A stretch of 64,000 bases of DNA from Populus alba (taxonomy: Eukaryota > Streptophyta > Magnoliopsida > Malpighiales > Salicaceae). The notes under the pieces were generated by a model that ran no database searches, had not been told where the DNA came from, and worked only from the letters and a program-made list of their open reading frames with translations. Where the stretch lies: assembly GCF_005239225.2 (NCBI RefSeq), contig NC_133288.1, forward strand, positions 17,366,169 to 17,430,168, given 5' to 3'. Numbering within the stretch: position 1 is the first letter of the stretch; every line of letters begins with the position of its first letter. Below are positions 1 to 12,101 of this stretch, piece by piece. Both the position numbers and the translations under genes were made by a program.

Positions 1-116
1 TTGAAATTGATATTTGTAAAAAGAAAAATTAAGCTTTTATCTTCTTCCCTCTTTATCTTTCTTTTTAGAAGGACAAAAAATTAACTAAACACAATAAAAA
101 GCTCCACAACCATGCA

Positions 117-158
117 CAGTGGCGGAGCCACAATGGATTTTAAGGGGGCAAATGCCCC

Positions 159-203
<45 letters not shown>

Positions 204-588
204 TTTTAATATAATAACTTAACAAGTTTAGTATTTTTTTTTATTAATTATTAATAACATAATTGTTGCTAATAATTTCACTAGTCCCTGAAAGATTTAG
301 AAATAGATGAATGAAAGTTTAATTGTATATATTGAGAGAGGATATCTTTAATAAAATTAAGAATAAATTCATTATAAAGCAATTTTAAAATATAAAAACC
401 TGAAAAAAATAATTATAATGTAAATTTTTTATTTTAAAAATATTCTTAAATTAATTTTACTTGACACGAGTTAATACATGTATTTCAAATTGATTTCTCT
501 ATATATAACACATGTCTATATAATATATAATATCAAGTATTTGTTAATAATTTGCCCCCTCATTTAAATTTTTTTGGCTCTGCCACTG
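117..588. mobile_element. hAT-like MITE with terminal inverted repeats
   Basis: A 472-bp non-coding element. It starts CAGTGGCGGAGCCA and ends TGGCTCTGCCACTG, so the terminal inverted repeats match at 13 of 14 outer bases; a further matching block (GGGGGCAAAT near 145, ATTTGCCCCC near 550) lies inside. It is flanked by 8-bp direct repeats, ACCATGCA at 109-116 and ACCACGCA at 589-596, with one mismatch. An 8-bp duplication and CAG...CTG ends are typical of the hAT superfamily. There is no transposase frame, so it would depend on one in trans. A (TA)n run fills about 162-198. Confidence 0.85.
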
Positions 589-984
589 ACCACGCACATT
601 CTTTGTACCTCACATTTTTAATTTTTTTTTTAATCTTATGAGAACAACCAAATGTTATGTCAAATATAACTCTTTGACGGGTTGAAATACATTGATGAAA
701 CTCTATACAAGGACTTTTGGTATCTATATACTCATAAAAAGTTTTAGTAAATTTTCCATATTTATAAAACCTAAAAAAAACTAAAAATAAAAAGAAGTTT
801 TAGAGTTCAATCCTGCATGCTTTGTAAAGGATAAAAAAACCAAGGCATGCTTGGGTTTTGAAGCCGAAGCTAATGAGCATCGCTAGGTTTGGGTTTTTTT
901 TCTTCTCAAACAAATGACAGATTGTTTGTTGTGAGAAACAATCTATCCTTTTCTGGACCAGATTATGGCCATAAAAAAATAAAA
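589..984. other. intergenic, nothing recognised
   Basis: AT-rich sequence between the MITE and the first direct-repeat array. I see no long open frame, RNA gene or inverted repeat. Confidence 0.6.
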
Positions 985-1631
985 GTTTAAGTTTTTAGAG
1001 TTTAAAAACTTGTTTTTGAACTTGTTTTCATTTTAAAACATCTAAAACATTACTCTAGAAACATTAAGAAATTGATTTCGAACATAAAATAACTTCTAAG
1101 CTCTCTAAAAAACAAAAAAATGGACATATCAATAAAAAGCTTGAAAGACTTGCTCTATGTTTTTGATATGGTTAAAGGGCAACACAACCTTCATTGAATT
1201 TCTCTTGAAAATACAAACTTATTGACATTAAAATCAATCTTTTTGGTGGGTAGAATATCATCATCAGATCACTTTCTCTAACCTCAATATTTTTCAATTA
1301 TTTTCTTTATCATCTCTTTATAAAAAAGTCCAGGTTTGAATTTTTAGATTTCAAAAACTTATTTTTAAACTTGTTTTAATCTTAAAACACCTAAAACATT
1401 ACTCTAGAAACATTAAGAAACTCATTTCAACATAAAACAACTTCTAAGCTCTCTAAAAAAAAAAACAAAAAATGGACGTATCAATAAAAACTTTAAAGAC
1501 TTGATCTATATTTTTGGTATGGTTAAAGGGCAACACCATCTTCTTTAAATTTCTCTTGAAAATACAAACTTATTGACATTAAAATTAACCTTTTTGATGA
1601 GTAGAATATCATCATTTGAGCACTTTCTCTC
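985..1631. repeat. two-copy direct repeat, about 350-bp period
   Basis: Two diverged copies in tandem, about 985-1280 and 1335-1631. Shared blocks include CTAAAACATTACTCTAGAAA (from 1043 and 1392), GGTTAAAGGGCAACACCA-like and AAATACAAACTTATTGACAT, and both end near CACTTTCTCT (1270 and 1621). The offset stays at 349-351 bp. A more diverged relative, with AAATTTCTCTCAAGAACACA, occurs near 49090, so this is probably one member of a dispersed family. There is no coding frame. Confidence 0.75.
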
Positions 1632-2005
1632 GTATGAATACTAGTGAAATTGAATCAAGAGGAGTAAAGTTGAGCTCACGATTTCTTTTTTCTTTGGTGT
1701 TCTTTTAATATATTTGATAATTGTTTGGAACAAATGATACAATTATGAAATAATTGGTTAATAATAGGAGGCTTATAGGCAGCTTTTGATTACTATCTTG
1801 TAACATAAAAGATGAAGATTGTGAAGACAAAAATATGTTTAGTTAAAGAAACAAAGACAGAAACATAAAAATAAATCTGTCTTTAGGATAATTTTGGAGT
1901 GAGTTTCTCCAAAACAGGAGATACAAAGAGGACATGTCTTCAAAGACAATTTTTATTTTTTTTATTCGTAAATTATCCTTGTAAAAAACTAAGACATGTA
2001 ATAAT
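1632..2005. other. intergenic, nothing recognised
   Basis: AT-rich filler between two repeat arrays with no supported feature. A short open frame starting near 1899 runs into the repeat array and is not gene-like. Confidence 0.6.
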
Positions 2006-2495
2006 AAAAATAATAATTATTATAATTTTAAAACCCGATATAAAGGTTGATCTAGAGCAAGGCTTGAGTCATTGGTCGAGGCTCAGGTCATGGGTTTGGT
2101 CGACCTAGGAGGTCACTGTAAGAATAAAATAGTTATTATTATAGTTTTAAAACCTGATTTAGGGGGCGATCCAGGGCAAAGCATTGGTCAATAGTGGGGT
2201 TGATCGTTGATCCAGATCAACATAAAAAAAATAGTTATTATCATAGTTTTCAAACTCGACTCGAGGGTTGACTTGAGGTAAGTCTCAGGTCACGTGTCAG
2301 AATGGTCAACTCGGGTGAAACCAAGTCAACATAAAATAAAAATGATTATTATCATTGTTTTAAAACTTGATTCGGAGGTTAACCTAGGGTAAGACCTGAG
2401 TCACGAATCAGGAGGGTCAACTAGGGTTGACTTGAGTCAATATAAGAATAAAAGTTGTTATTATCATAGTTTTAAAACTTGATTTGAGGGTAAAA
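2006..2495. repeat. degenerate tandem array, about 110-bp unit, five copies
   Basis: Each unit carries TTATTAT..ATAGTTTTAAAAC followed by a more GC-rich half with words like GGGTTGACTTGAG and GGTCA. The TTTTAAAAC core recurs at 2026, 2145, 2247 (as TTTTCAAAC), 2358 and 2470, giving spacings of 119, 102, 111 and 112 bp. Units are diverged, so the array is old. It is non-coding. Confidence 0.8.
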
Positions 2496-4147
2496 TAGAG
2501 TTTTTCATATTTTATTATATTTTGTTCATAATAACTAAGAAGATACGGATACAATCATTTTATCTTCTACACTATTATCAAATATAATTTTGTCTTCTTC
2601 TTTATTGCTTTATCCTAGAAAAATAATCACGGGATATCTTTTTGTTACTTATAAATCACCATGGGAAGGACATGTGATTTGTGTTTTTTTTAATATTGTT
2701 ATTTTTTATGCAACGTCCAAACAACGCTCTAAATCTTTTGCAAGGAATATGCTTCTTTTTTTTTTTTTTTTCCTCTCAAGGAATTAAGCTTGTCGTGACT
2801 TGGTTATTTTCATCACCAAAATATTCGTACGATCGTAGCTTCTTCATCTTCTTCTATTTCTTCTTGTTTTTTATGGAAGGAACAATCAACATTCAATAAT
2901 ATCTTCTTTTTTCTTCACAAAGTAAGAGTTGAACTAAGTATTCTAGAAAGCTAGAAGCTTATAGCTAGCAGCGGTGCCCAGTTGATTAGATAAATTAATT
3001 CCATTCAAATATGTTAGCTTGAAGACCGATCTATTCCCTTGTCGTTGGGAACCAAAGCATCAAGCATGGGAATAAACGAATTAATATGATACACATTGTC
3101 AAATATGTGACAAGTTTTTTTTATTTTTTGTCTTTTAATGATCAACTCTTAAAAGAGATTGCGCCGTGTCTCAACTCTTAGCTGTGTTATCATCATTACA
3201 TTAAATATTATGATAACAATGAATAAATTAAATCTAATTAATTAAATTAAGTAAATTATGAAGGACGATTAATTTTGATAGTTAACATAAGTTTACATAA
3301 TATATAATATAAATGTTTCAATGTAACTATAGCATGTTAATCGTGATGTTGAGTTCATTAAAGTTCTAAAAGCATAATAATTAAAGCATCTTTTGATTAC
3401 TATTTTTGTATAGAAAAGATGAAACGACTATGGTATAGAGAAGATATATTCAATTACAAAAAACATAAAAAATAATTTAGTCAAGTCGGTTAATCTGTTA
3501 AGTATTATTTCTGAGTCACGAGACCAAAATAATCTATTAGAAAGTAAATAAAACAAATTATAAAGTCTAATTTTTAATTAGCTCCATATTAAAAGATAAA
3601 ACTAAAAAAAAACCCGAGTTAGTCAGATTAATCCATCAAACTCATCATTTGTATTATGAAATTGATATAATCCAATCAAAAAATAAATTTAATACTAAGA
3701 GTTAAAATTAAAAAAAAAATATTGAAAAAATAAAATCTTTTGTAGTGACACACTAAAAGAGAAGACACTCTTCAACTATAGTACTTTCCCTCATGCGTTT
3801 TATTGTTAATATTAATATTGTGGTAGGTGAGATTTAACTCTTAATGATTATTTTATGAAGAATTTACAATGTAATATATCAAGCAATGGTTAATAATTAA
3901 TTTGCTATTAAAAAAAATCCTCTTCTGCAAGGAATTAATCACATACATGTTAATTAAATCTTAAGAAAACAAATCCAAGAAGAATTACAAAGAAAAAGTA
4001 AAAATACTCTGCACTCCTACACTGAAAGAGTAATGTTATATCTCAAGAACGGTTGCTTTTTAAAATAAAATATAATAAAAATAAAATGAAAAGGTGACGA
4101 GCCAAACGAACAGTTTCTATAATGAATAAAATAAAAATATCTTTATC
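2496..4147. other. intergenic, upstream of the first AAP gene
   Basis: AT-rich sequence with poly-T and poly-A runs and no frame that looks coding. Short open frames around 2590-2900 are phenylalanine-rich products of T tracts. The promoter of the AAP gene must lie in its last part. Confidence 0.6.
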
Positions 4148-4155
4148 TATAAATA
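4148..4155 (+). promoter_or_regulatory. candidate TATA box of first AAP gene
   Basis: TATAAATA lies 78 bp before the start codon at 4226. Transcription would begin near 4180, leaving a short pyrimidine-rich 5' leader without an obvious intron. Position and sequence are right, but there is no transcript evidence. Confidence 0.55.
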
Positions 4156-4225
4156 CCCTCCCTCTTCTATCCCTTCCAATTAGTTACTCCTCTTTCTTCA
4201 ATTCTCTTTTACTGCTAAAGAAAAG

Positions 4226-6110
4226 ATGGGTGAGACTGAGAACACAAGCGCGGCGAAGCACCATGTTTTTGATGTCTCCATTGGCATGCATCAACAAGGA
4301 AGCTCCAGGTGGATTGATGATGATGGCCGTCCAAAGCGAGCTGGTGATTAATTCCTTTTAACTCCTTTACATTATTATTTCTTGATCAAGTAAGATTATT
4401 CTGTTCATCTTGATCTGTTTCCTTACAGGAACCGTATGGACTGCAAGTGCTCACATCATAACAGCTGTTATTGGGTCTGGTGTTCTTTCCTTGGCTTGGG
4501 CTATAGCTCAGCTTGGATGGATTGCTGGGCCAGCGTTCATGTTCTTGTTTTCTTTAGTCACTTGCTACACTTCTTCTCTGCTCTCTGTCTGCTACCGCTC
4601 TGGTGATCCTTTAACTGGCAAGAGGAACTACACCTACATGGATGCTGTTCGGTCCAATCTTGGTAAATATTCCTGCTGCTATATGGAGCTAGCTTGATTG
4701 AATCTTTTTTAACATTCTAATTTCTTATTTATATGTTCGTTTTTAATCTTGTCAGGTGGTGTGAAGGTCAAGATATGTGGATTTGTTCAGTACCTGAATC
4801 TTTTTGGGGTTGCCGTTGGCTACACAATTGCATCGTCTATAAGCATGATGTAAGCTTTCACTTTCAAGTAAAACAAAAAATGAATTTCTTTCTGTCTTAC
4901 TTGCTATGGCTGACCATGCCTAGCTATACTTTGAATTCTCTGGGCTTACGGTGCCTTTTCTTTTTCCACAAAACAGGGCAATAAAGAGGTCGAATTGTTT
5001 TCACAATAGTGGTGGAAAAGATCCATGCCGCATGAATGCCAATCCATATATGATAGGGTTTGCCATAGCTGAGATCCTTCTGTCTCAGATTCCTGGGTTT
5101 GATCAGTTACAATGGCTCTCTCTTGTCGCTGCGGTCATGTCCTTCACTTATTCATCAATTGGTCTAGGTCTCGGCATTGGTAAAGTTCTAGAAAATGGGA
5201 AAATCAGTGGGAGTCTAACTGGAATAGGGATTGGCACTGTGACTCCAACCCAAAAAGTATGGAGGAGCTTCCAGGCACTTGGTGACATTGCTTTTGCCTA
5301 TTCTTACTCCATGATCCTCATTGAAATTCAGGTGCTAACATTATTATATCTTTGTAGCATACACATTTCTCTTGCTGCATAAGAACAGGATTACGTTATT
5401 TGATATTTTCATTTACAATTTAAACCATCCGACAAGTTTTACATCATAATTAACAGGACACCGTCAAATCCCCACCATCAGAAGCCAAGACGATGAGGAA
5501 GGCAACTCTATTAAGTGTTGCAGTCACAACCCTTTTCTACATGTTCTGTGGCTGCTTTGGCTATGCTGCTTTTGGAGACATGTCCCCTGGAAATCTACTT
5601 ACCGGGTTCGGCTTTTATAACCCATATTGGCTGCTTGACATTGCCAATGCTGCCATAGTAATTCACCTTGTTGGTGCATACCAGGTCTTCTGCCAACCTC
5701 TCTTTGCTTTCGTCGAAAAAGAAGCAGCTGCAAGGTTTCCAGATAGTGAAATCATTACGAAAGACATAAAAGTCGCAGTTCCTGGTTTCCGCCCCCTCAA
5801 TATCAACCTCTTTAGAATGATTTGGAGGACCCTCTTCGTGATCTTTACCACTGTGATTTCAATGCTACTTCCCTTCTTTAATGACATAGTCGGTCTCCTC
5901 GGAGCTTTGGGATTTTGGCCACTGACTGTTTACTTCCCCGTCGAGATGTATATTGCCCAAAGGAGGATACCAAGGTGGAGCACAAGATGGCTTGGCCTCC
6001 AAGTCCTAAGTATTGCTTGCCTCATTATTACTATAGCCGCCGCCGCCGGCTCTATTGCTGGAGTTGTTGATGATCTCAAGTCGATCAAACCCTTCCAGAC
6101 CAGTTACTAA
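4226..6110 (+). CDS. amino acid permease, AAP type (copy 1)
   Basis: Five exons: 4226-4343, 4429-4662, 4756-4849, 4977-5331 and 5457-6110. Every intron has GT-AG ends, and the joined frame is 1455 nt or 484 residues, the usual AAP length. The protein is a multi-pass plasma-membrane H+/amino acid symporter of the Aa_trans (AAAP) family with about eleven membrane segments. It starts with a polar cytosolic tail ending [10 protein letters not shown], then [20 protein letters not shown], the conserved first helix. [21 protein letters not shown] and the [17 protein letters not shown] block near the C-terminus are also characteristic, and it ends in KPFQTSY. Overall it resembles the Arabidopsis AAP2/3/4 group, but I cannot assign an orthologue. 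The start is the first in-frame ATG after the TATA box. Its paralogue lies at 27607 on the same strand with identical intron positions. Confidence 0.95.
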
Positions 6111-7030
6111 ATCGGTAGAATTTCAGCAGTCAATAAAGGGGAATTAGTAGAAGAAAAGTTAAGATTATATGGCGGGCAAATCCTCGAAGTTGGATTTAAA
6201 CCTATGTATCTCAAAGATATACATGTTAAACCTGTTTCTCTACGGGCGGCAACCTGTGTGTCTTGAAAATGATGTCTCATAGGTGACATAGATTGAACAT
6301 GTGTCATTCTAAATTATGTTATTTTTGTAAATTAGTTTGGGGTGGTGATATTTTACCAGATATTTTTTTAATGCTGTACTATTTTTCAAAAAATAAAATA
6401 AAATTGATAAGCTTACCAAACAAATGGTTATCAAGTGTTGCGATATCTTAGATATTTTTAGTGGCCTCATCTAAATCTTTTAGGTGCAAAGAAGCGCTCT
6501 CAAACTTTTTGGAAGTGAAGGACACAACTTGTTTGGATTCTAATCAGAGAGGGGGAGATTTTAAATTCTTCGATATTTTCACTTGCCTATCTTCCACCGT
6601 ACCTTCCCACCTTCAAAGTTATCTCAAATAATTTGAAAAATGTTTAGTTAATAGATAGACATCACAATATTTATGTATTTATCCCACTAAAAACGTTTTT
6701 TAAAACAATTTAGTTATAAAAAAATAAATTTATATATATTTTTAAGTTATTTTCTTAAACCGCAAAACTACCAAATACACTCAAAAACTTAAATTTTTTC
6801 ATTAAAACTAGAAGAAACTAGACTTTCCACTTTCTGGATACGTTATGGGGCTATAGACGAGGAGAATAGTATTAAAAAAAAACAAATATTCCGATGCTTC
6901 TTCTTTTTCCTATCTTTCTCATTAAAAAAAAATAAAAATGAATGGAGATAAGTTAATTAGGAACTCAAATTTTTACAACCCATTTCACATATTGGCATTT
7001 TATGGAATTCAAGAAAAAAAATATATTTTG
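6111..7030. other. 3' flank of AAP copy 1 and intergenic DNA
   Basis: Contains the 3' UTR (AATAAAATAAAA near 6400 could serve as a poly(A) signal) and then AT-rich DNA. No other gene is seen. Confidence 0.6.
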
Positions 7031-7255
7031 TATATTAAGAACTTATTTGAGAATGTAATTACGATTATTTTTTAAAATATTTTTCACTTAAAAATATATT
7101 AAAATAATATATTTTTTTTATTTTTCAAAATCATTTTTGAAATTAGTGCATCAAAATGATTTAAAAAACATAAAAAATATTAATTTGATTCGAAAAATAT
7201 AAAAAATTAAATTTTTTTAAAAAATACTTTTAAAACATAAAAATAAATATATTTA
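7031..7255 (+). repeat. AT-rich dispersed repeat, copy a
   Basis: Member of a short AT-rich family that recurs in this window. The shared order is TATTTTTCACTTAAAAATA, ATTAAAATAAT, a T/A stretch, ATCATTTTTGA, then GCATCAAAATGATT and AACATAAAAAAT. Other recognisable copies are near 23045, 31590, 32335, 50740 and 56767, with reversed copies near 23935 and 35965 and a partial one near 61240. Better copies carry TGTTTGG-type ends, which suggests a MITE. Boundaries are approximate. Confidence 0.55.
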
Positions 7256-7269
7256 AATTACTTGCAATA
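7256..7269. repeat. left target-site duplication of the SINE-like insertion
   Basis: AATTACTTGCAATA here is repeated exactly at 12348-12361, enclosing the SINE-like sequence and the copia element nested in it. Confidence 0.8.
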
Positions 7270-7425
7270 CACCCCGGGTTACCAAAATATATATATATAT
7301 ATATATATTTTTTTTGGTAACCCGGGGTGTCCGGACTAGCTTGCGCGCACCATAACTAATTCCCGGGCTCACTGAACATCCTGCAAGTCCAGTGAGCATG
7401 TAAAGCACCGTGGAGGTGACAGACA
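7270..7425 (-). mobile_element. SINE-like element, 3' part, with inverted terminal duplication
   Basis: The 3' half of a tRNA-type SINE on the minus strand, related to the intact copy at 29947-30126: both share GGTAACccGGGGTGTcCGGA-like sequence, CTTGCGCGCACCA, ACTCACTGAACATCCTGCAAG and GTAAAGCA. The rest resumes at 12273 beyond the copia insertion. Oddly, the A/T tail is followed by a reversed copy of the element's own 3' end: ACACCCCGGGTTACCAAAA (7269-7287) faces TTTTGGTAACCCGGGGTGT across an AT run. The wording resembles plant Au-type SINEs, but the family name is from memory. Confidence 0.7.
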
Positions 7426-7590
7426 TGTTAAACTAATTGAGATCAAACACAAAAAGGAGGCTAGAATTCTGAATAAACTGTATATTATGAATGCATAGTC
7501 TTAACCTAATTACAAATAAAGTATATATAGGTTAAACTGAAAGTACTATTCTACCCTTAATAAATAAGACAACATAAATATTATTTAATA
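7426..7590 (-). repeat. 3' LTR of copia element 1
   Basis: 165 bp, almost identical to 12102-12267 and to the LTRs of copia element 2. The edge facing the coding region reads TATTAAAT instead of TGTTAAAT. Confidence 0.93.
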
Positions 7591-7603
7591 TCTCCCCTCA
7601 AAC

Positions 7604-10600
7604 TCACGATGCGGCAGCTACAAGCATCGAGAGTTTGCCAACTAGAAAACGAAAACGAGATATGGAATGCGCCTTGGTAAAGAAATCTGCAATCTGCAAT
7701 GAAGAAGGAACAAAGGGCAAAGTAATGGTTCCATGCTTGAGATGATGACGAGTAAGATGACAATCGATTTCAATGTGCTTAGTCCGCTCATGAAAAACCG
7801 AGTTGTGAGCAATCTGAATAGAACTCTGGTTGTCACAATACATAGGAGTAGGATGGGAAAAGGAAACTCCCATATCAGCAAGTAACCAACGTAACCAAAT
7901 AATCTCTTTGGTAGTAGATGCCATGGCACGATATTCTGCTTCGGTGGATGATTGAGAAACAATAGATTGTTTCTTACTCTTCCAAGAAATAAGAGAATCA
8001 CCTAAAAAGATACAAAACCTGGTAACAGACTTGCGATCTGTGGGATCACTACCATGATCAGCATCAGAGTATGCACGTAACTCCAAGGAAGAGGTGGATG
8101 AAAGTAAAAGACTTTGAAAAACTGTACCCCGAAGATATCGCAAAATACGAAGAACAGCTGCCCAATGAACAGTAGTAGGAGAAGCAACAAACTGAGTAAC
8201 AACATGAACAACATATGCAATATCTGGACGAGTAATGGTGAGATATACCAAACTCCCAACAATAGTGCGGTATAAAGTAGGATCTATCAAAGGTAAACCA
8301 TCAGAAGAAGAGTACCTTGCGTTAACCTCAATAGGAGTATCCACAGTCTTGTTATCAGTAAGTCTAGCCCGCTCAAGAATATCTGCAACATATTTCGACT
8401 GAGAAAGAAGGTAACCTCTAGGTGAGTATGCTACCTCAATACCCAGGAAATATCGAAGATAACCCAAATCCTTCATCTCAAATCGTCTAGCCAACTCTGT
8501 CTTCAAAACTGAAATACCATCAATGTCATCACCAGTAATAATCATGTCATCAACATATAAAGACAGAATGATACGACCTGCATCAGTGCACTTAATAAAA
8601 AGAGCAGAATCATGACTGCTAGAAACAAAGCCAAGTGACGAGATCACAATAGAGAATTTCTCAAACCAAGCACGGGGTGCTTGTTTGAGACCATATAATG
8701 CTTTCTTAAGCTTACAAACATATCCAGAGTCATGTGAAATACCAGGAGGGGGTGCCATATAAACTTCTTCTTGAAGATCTCCATTCAAGAAGGCATTTTT
8801 AACATCAAGTTGAGAAATATGCCATTGACGAATCGAAGCTACGACAATAAGAGTACGAATAGTAGTCATTTTTGCAACCGGAGCAAATGTCTCCTCATAG
8901 TCCATACCATACTGTTGAGAGTATCCTTTGGCAACCAACCTAGCTTTATATCGCTCAATAGACCCATCAGAATTAGTCTTGATCTTATACACCCAACGAC
9001 AACCAACAACACTCTTACCAGGAGGTAGAGGAACCAGATCCCAAGTATCTGTCTTATGCAATGCAGAAAGTTCCTCATCCATAGCTTGCTGCCAAAGCGG
9101 ATCAAGAATTGCCTCTTTATAGGAAGAGGGCTCAACAAGACAATGAATAGAGGCTAAAAAGGAAGTAAATGATGAAGAATAACAAGAATAAGCAAAATCT
9201 GGTAGTTTTGTGGACTTACGAATACGGATGGACTGACGTGGAGGTGGATCCACAATCTCAGATGAAGCTTGAGGGGCTGTAGATGAGAATGGAGCTTCAG
9301 GTGTGCCAGAGAGTAAAGTACCAGTACCTGCAGAGTTATGAGTACAAATTGATCGAACATGGGGAGAGCTATCATTACCAGAATCCTCAGAAAATGGATC
9401 TATACTAATAAGATCAGATTTAGTCAGGTTATGAGTAGTGGATGGAATAGAAAAGAAAGGTATATGCTCAAGGAAGACAACATGACGAGACACATAAAGT
9501 TTCTGAGTGATTGGATCAAAACACCGATAACCCTTTTTACCTTCACCATAGCCCAAAAAGACACAAATAGCGGATCGAGAGGATAGCTTACTTCGTTCTA
9601 CATGAGGATGAAGAACGAAACAAGTACAACCAAAGACTCTAAATGAGGAATAATCAGGGACATACCCATATAACTTTTCAAAAGGAGATAGACCCGAACT
9701 ATGAGAAGATGGAATTGTATTAATCAAGCTTACAGCAGTAAGAACAGCTTCTCCCCAAAACTCACTAGGAACAAAAGCAGACAACAAGAGAGAACGTGCA
9801 GTTTCGACAATGTGCCTATGTTTTCTTTCAGCAACACCATTTTGCTCAGGAGTATCTGTACATGAAGTTTGGTGGATGGTTCCATCTAGGGCAAGCAATT
9901 GGTAAAATTTATTAGAAGTGTATTCCCCACCTAAATCACACCTAAAGCATTTGATCACAGTAGAATATTGAGTTTTGATAAGAGCTCGAAAAGCTGCATA
10001 TATCTCAAAGAATTCAGAACGATGTTTCATTAAATAAACCCAACAATAACGAGTATGATCATCAATAAAAGAGACATAATATCGAGACCCTCCTTTTGTG
10101 GCAACAGGAGAAGGTCCCCATACATCAGAATGAATTAAATCAAATGGTGAAGAAGAAACAGAAATACTTCGATTAAAAGGTAAGGCGGAAAATTTTGCCA
10201 ATTTACATCCACTACAATCAGAAATGTCACAAGTTTTCAAATTTCCTAAAGCTCCTGTGGATGCCAAAAATCTCAAACGAGAAGACGAAACATGACCTAG
10301 ACGGGAATGCCATAAATAAAAACTAGAAGATGAAATACTCAAACGAAAGGAAGACAAATCAACTGTAGTAGTAGCAGCGGCAGCAGCAGCAACTGGCACT
10401 TTTAACTCATCCAAAATATATAGTCCATTCTCCCTACGGCCTGTCCCAATCAGCTTCTGAGACTGCAGATCCTGTATACAACAAAAGGAACCAGAAAACA
10501 TGACTAAATAATCACCAGAATCACATATTTGACCAACAGACGCAAGATTCAATTTGAGTTGTGGAATAAGATAAACATTAGGGAGAGACATGTGAGGTGT

Positions 10601-11365
10601 GACAACAGAACCAACACCTGCTAAGGGCATTTGAGTGCCATCAGCAGTCATAACAGGAATGGAGGATAAAGGGGATACAGAGGTAAAAGATGAGGAATCT
10701 GGAGACATATGATGAGAAGCACCAGAATCCAAGACCCATTCAGAATGTGACATACCTGAGGAACTATGAGGCAACTGACCTATGGAAGAAGAAGCGGACA
10801 TTGCTTGTGGCTGCAAGGAGAGAAACTTCTGAAATTGCTCAGCCAAAATATTAGGATCGGTAATAGAACTCGAGGAAGCTATTGCTGCAGTATTGTGGTG
10901 TTGTGGTTTATAACCCTGAGGTGGTCTATGAGCATTAGATTGTGACTGATTTCCAGGCTTCCAAGATTGATTCTGATGTCTCAACTTAGGACACTGAGCC
11001 TTCCAATGACCTTTCTGCTTACAGAAGCTGCACTCATCGAAGCCAACCCTTGTGTGAGACTTATTCTGATGATTAGAGAATGACCTAGAAGGTACTGCTA
11101 GTACAGAAGGATTTGAAGCAGAAAGAATTCCTTTTTCAGAATAAGACTGAAAACGTATTTCTTCAGCCAATAACTCACTGACAACAGAGTCAACAGAAGG
11201 TAGTGGAGAACGATGCAGAATTGAACCTCTAAGTCCTTCGAAATCACTGCGAAGTGCTGTTAAAAACTGTACCAATCTTTGCTGCTCTCTACGCTCAATA
11301 TAGGCACCACATGCCTTTAATTCTGTCGATTCAGTAAGAGCCAATTGATCCCAAAGATCTGTCAT
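7604..11365 (-). pseudogene. copia gag-pol polyprotein, main open frame of element 1
   Basis: A 1253-residue open frame lacking only the first part of gag. Seen in order: gag zinc knuckle CX2CX4HX4C (C112, C115, H120, C125); protease WVLDSGASHHM (catalytic D213); GAG-pre-integrase with LWHSRLGHVS; integrase core with the HSDVWGP, IDDHTRYCWVY and TPEQNGVAERKHR blocks; reverse transcriptase with KARLVAKGYSQ and catalytic YVDDM (near 8541-8556); RNase H with AYSDADHG and STEAEYRA. The domain order protease-integrase-RT-RNase H defines Ty1/copia. The true start lies in the 11763 frame. A 1-base deletion near 11390, judged against element 2, separates the two parts, so no full polyprotein can be made. 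Confidence 0.93.
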
Positions 11366-11772
11366 AGCAGAATAAAACTCTTGAATACTATATTCTTCTG
11401 ATGAAGAGCTCGTATGTCATTCTCTAATTGATACTGTTTTGCAAAATTTGATTGTGTGAATAACCTTTGCAGATGATCCCAAACCTCTTTTGCTTTCTCA
11501 TATTTCGCCAACTGCGTACCTATTGAATGCTCAACAGAATTGTTGATCCAAGTAATGATCTTTGCATTATTTTCTTCCCATGTATCTATCAAACCAGCAT
11601 CCCCCTCCTCAATATTCTTAGGTATCACATAAGTTCCACTAACATACCCCCACATCTTCTTACCCTTAAGGAAATTTCTCATTACATAACTCCAATATGA
11701 ATAGTTCTTCCCATCCAACCTCACACTCACAGACTGAAGCGAATCATCTCTTTCAGTAGCCATAATCAACAA
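11362..11772 (-). pseudogene. copia gag N-terminal part of element 1
   Basis: 136-residue frame holding the start of gag. The probable initiator is ATG at 11763 (MATERDDSLQS), as the same position is present in element 2; three extra codons precede it. It includes the copia gag words LDGKNYSYWSYVMRNFLKGK and AKEVWDHLQRLFTQSNFAK. After RALHQKN the frame is lost because of the 1-base deletion near 11390 and it ends in unrelated residues. gag forms the capsid-like particle that packages element RNA. Confidence 0.9.
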
Positions 11773-12101
11773 TCACAAATAACCAGAATGCAAAAGCAGC
11801 GGAAGACAAAATACTCAATTGCAGAAACTAAACAAATATCTTCTCGAAATTATACGATTACTCCCAAAACACAAAACAAATTTGCAAAAACTGAACGCAG
11901 ATACCAAATTGCAGAAGCTGAAGGGAAGACGAAATACCAAAATAATTGCAGAAACTGTTGAAATACCAAAATAATTGCAGAGACTGTTGAAATACCTAAT
12001 TTTGCAGAAGCGGAAGACAAAATATCACTCCAAAAAAATATTGGATCCGCGAAGCTGTATTTGGGATTAAGCTTCGTTTCATAAAACCAGCTCTGATACC
12101 A
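11773..12101 (-). other. 5' leader and primer binding site of copia element 1
   Basis: Non-coding leader between the 5' LTR and gag. The primer site (12090-12101) abuts the LTR. Near 11930-12000 a short unit with AATACCAAAATAATTGCAGA is repeated; the same internal repeat is in the element 2 leader. Confidence 0.85.

Noticed and set aside
1899..2899. Short open frames of 65-72 codons
   Set aside because: They translate T-rich runs and tandem-repeat units, with extreme Phe/Ile content and no domain.
8771..9586. Open frames on the plus strand opposite copia element 1
   Set aside because: They are antisense shadows of pol; similar shadows appear opposite element 2.
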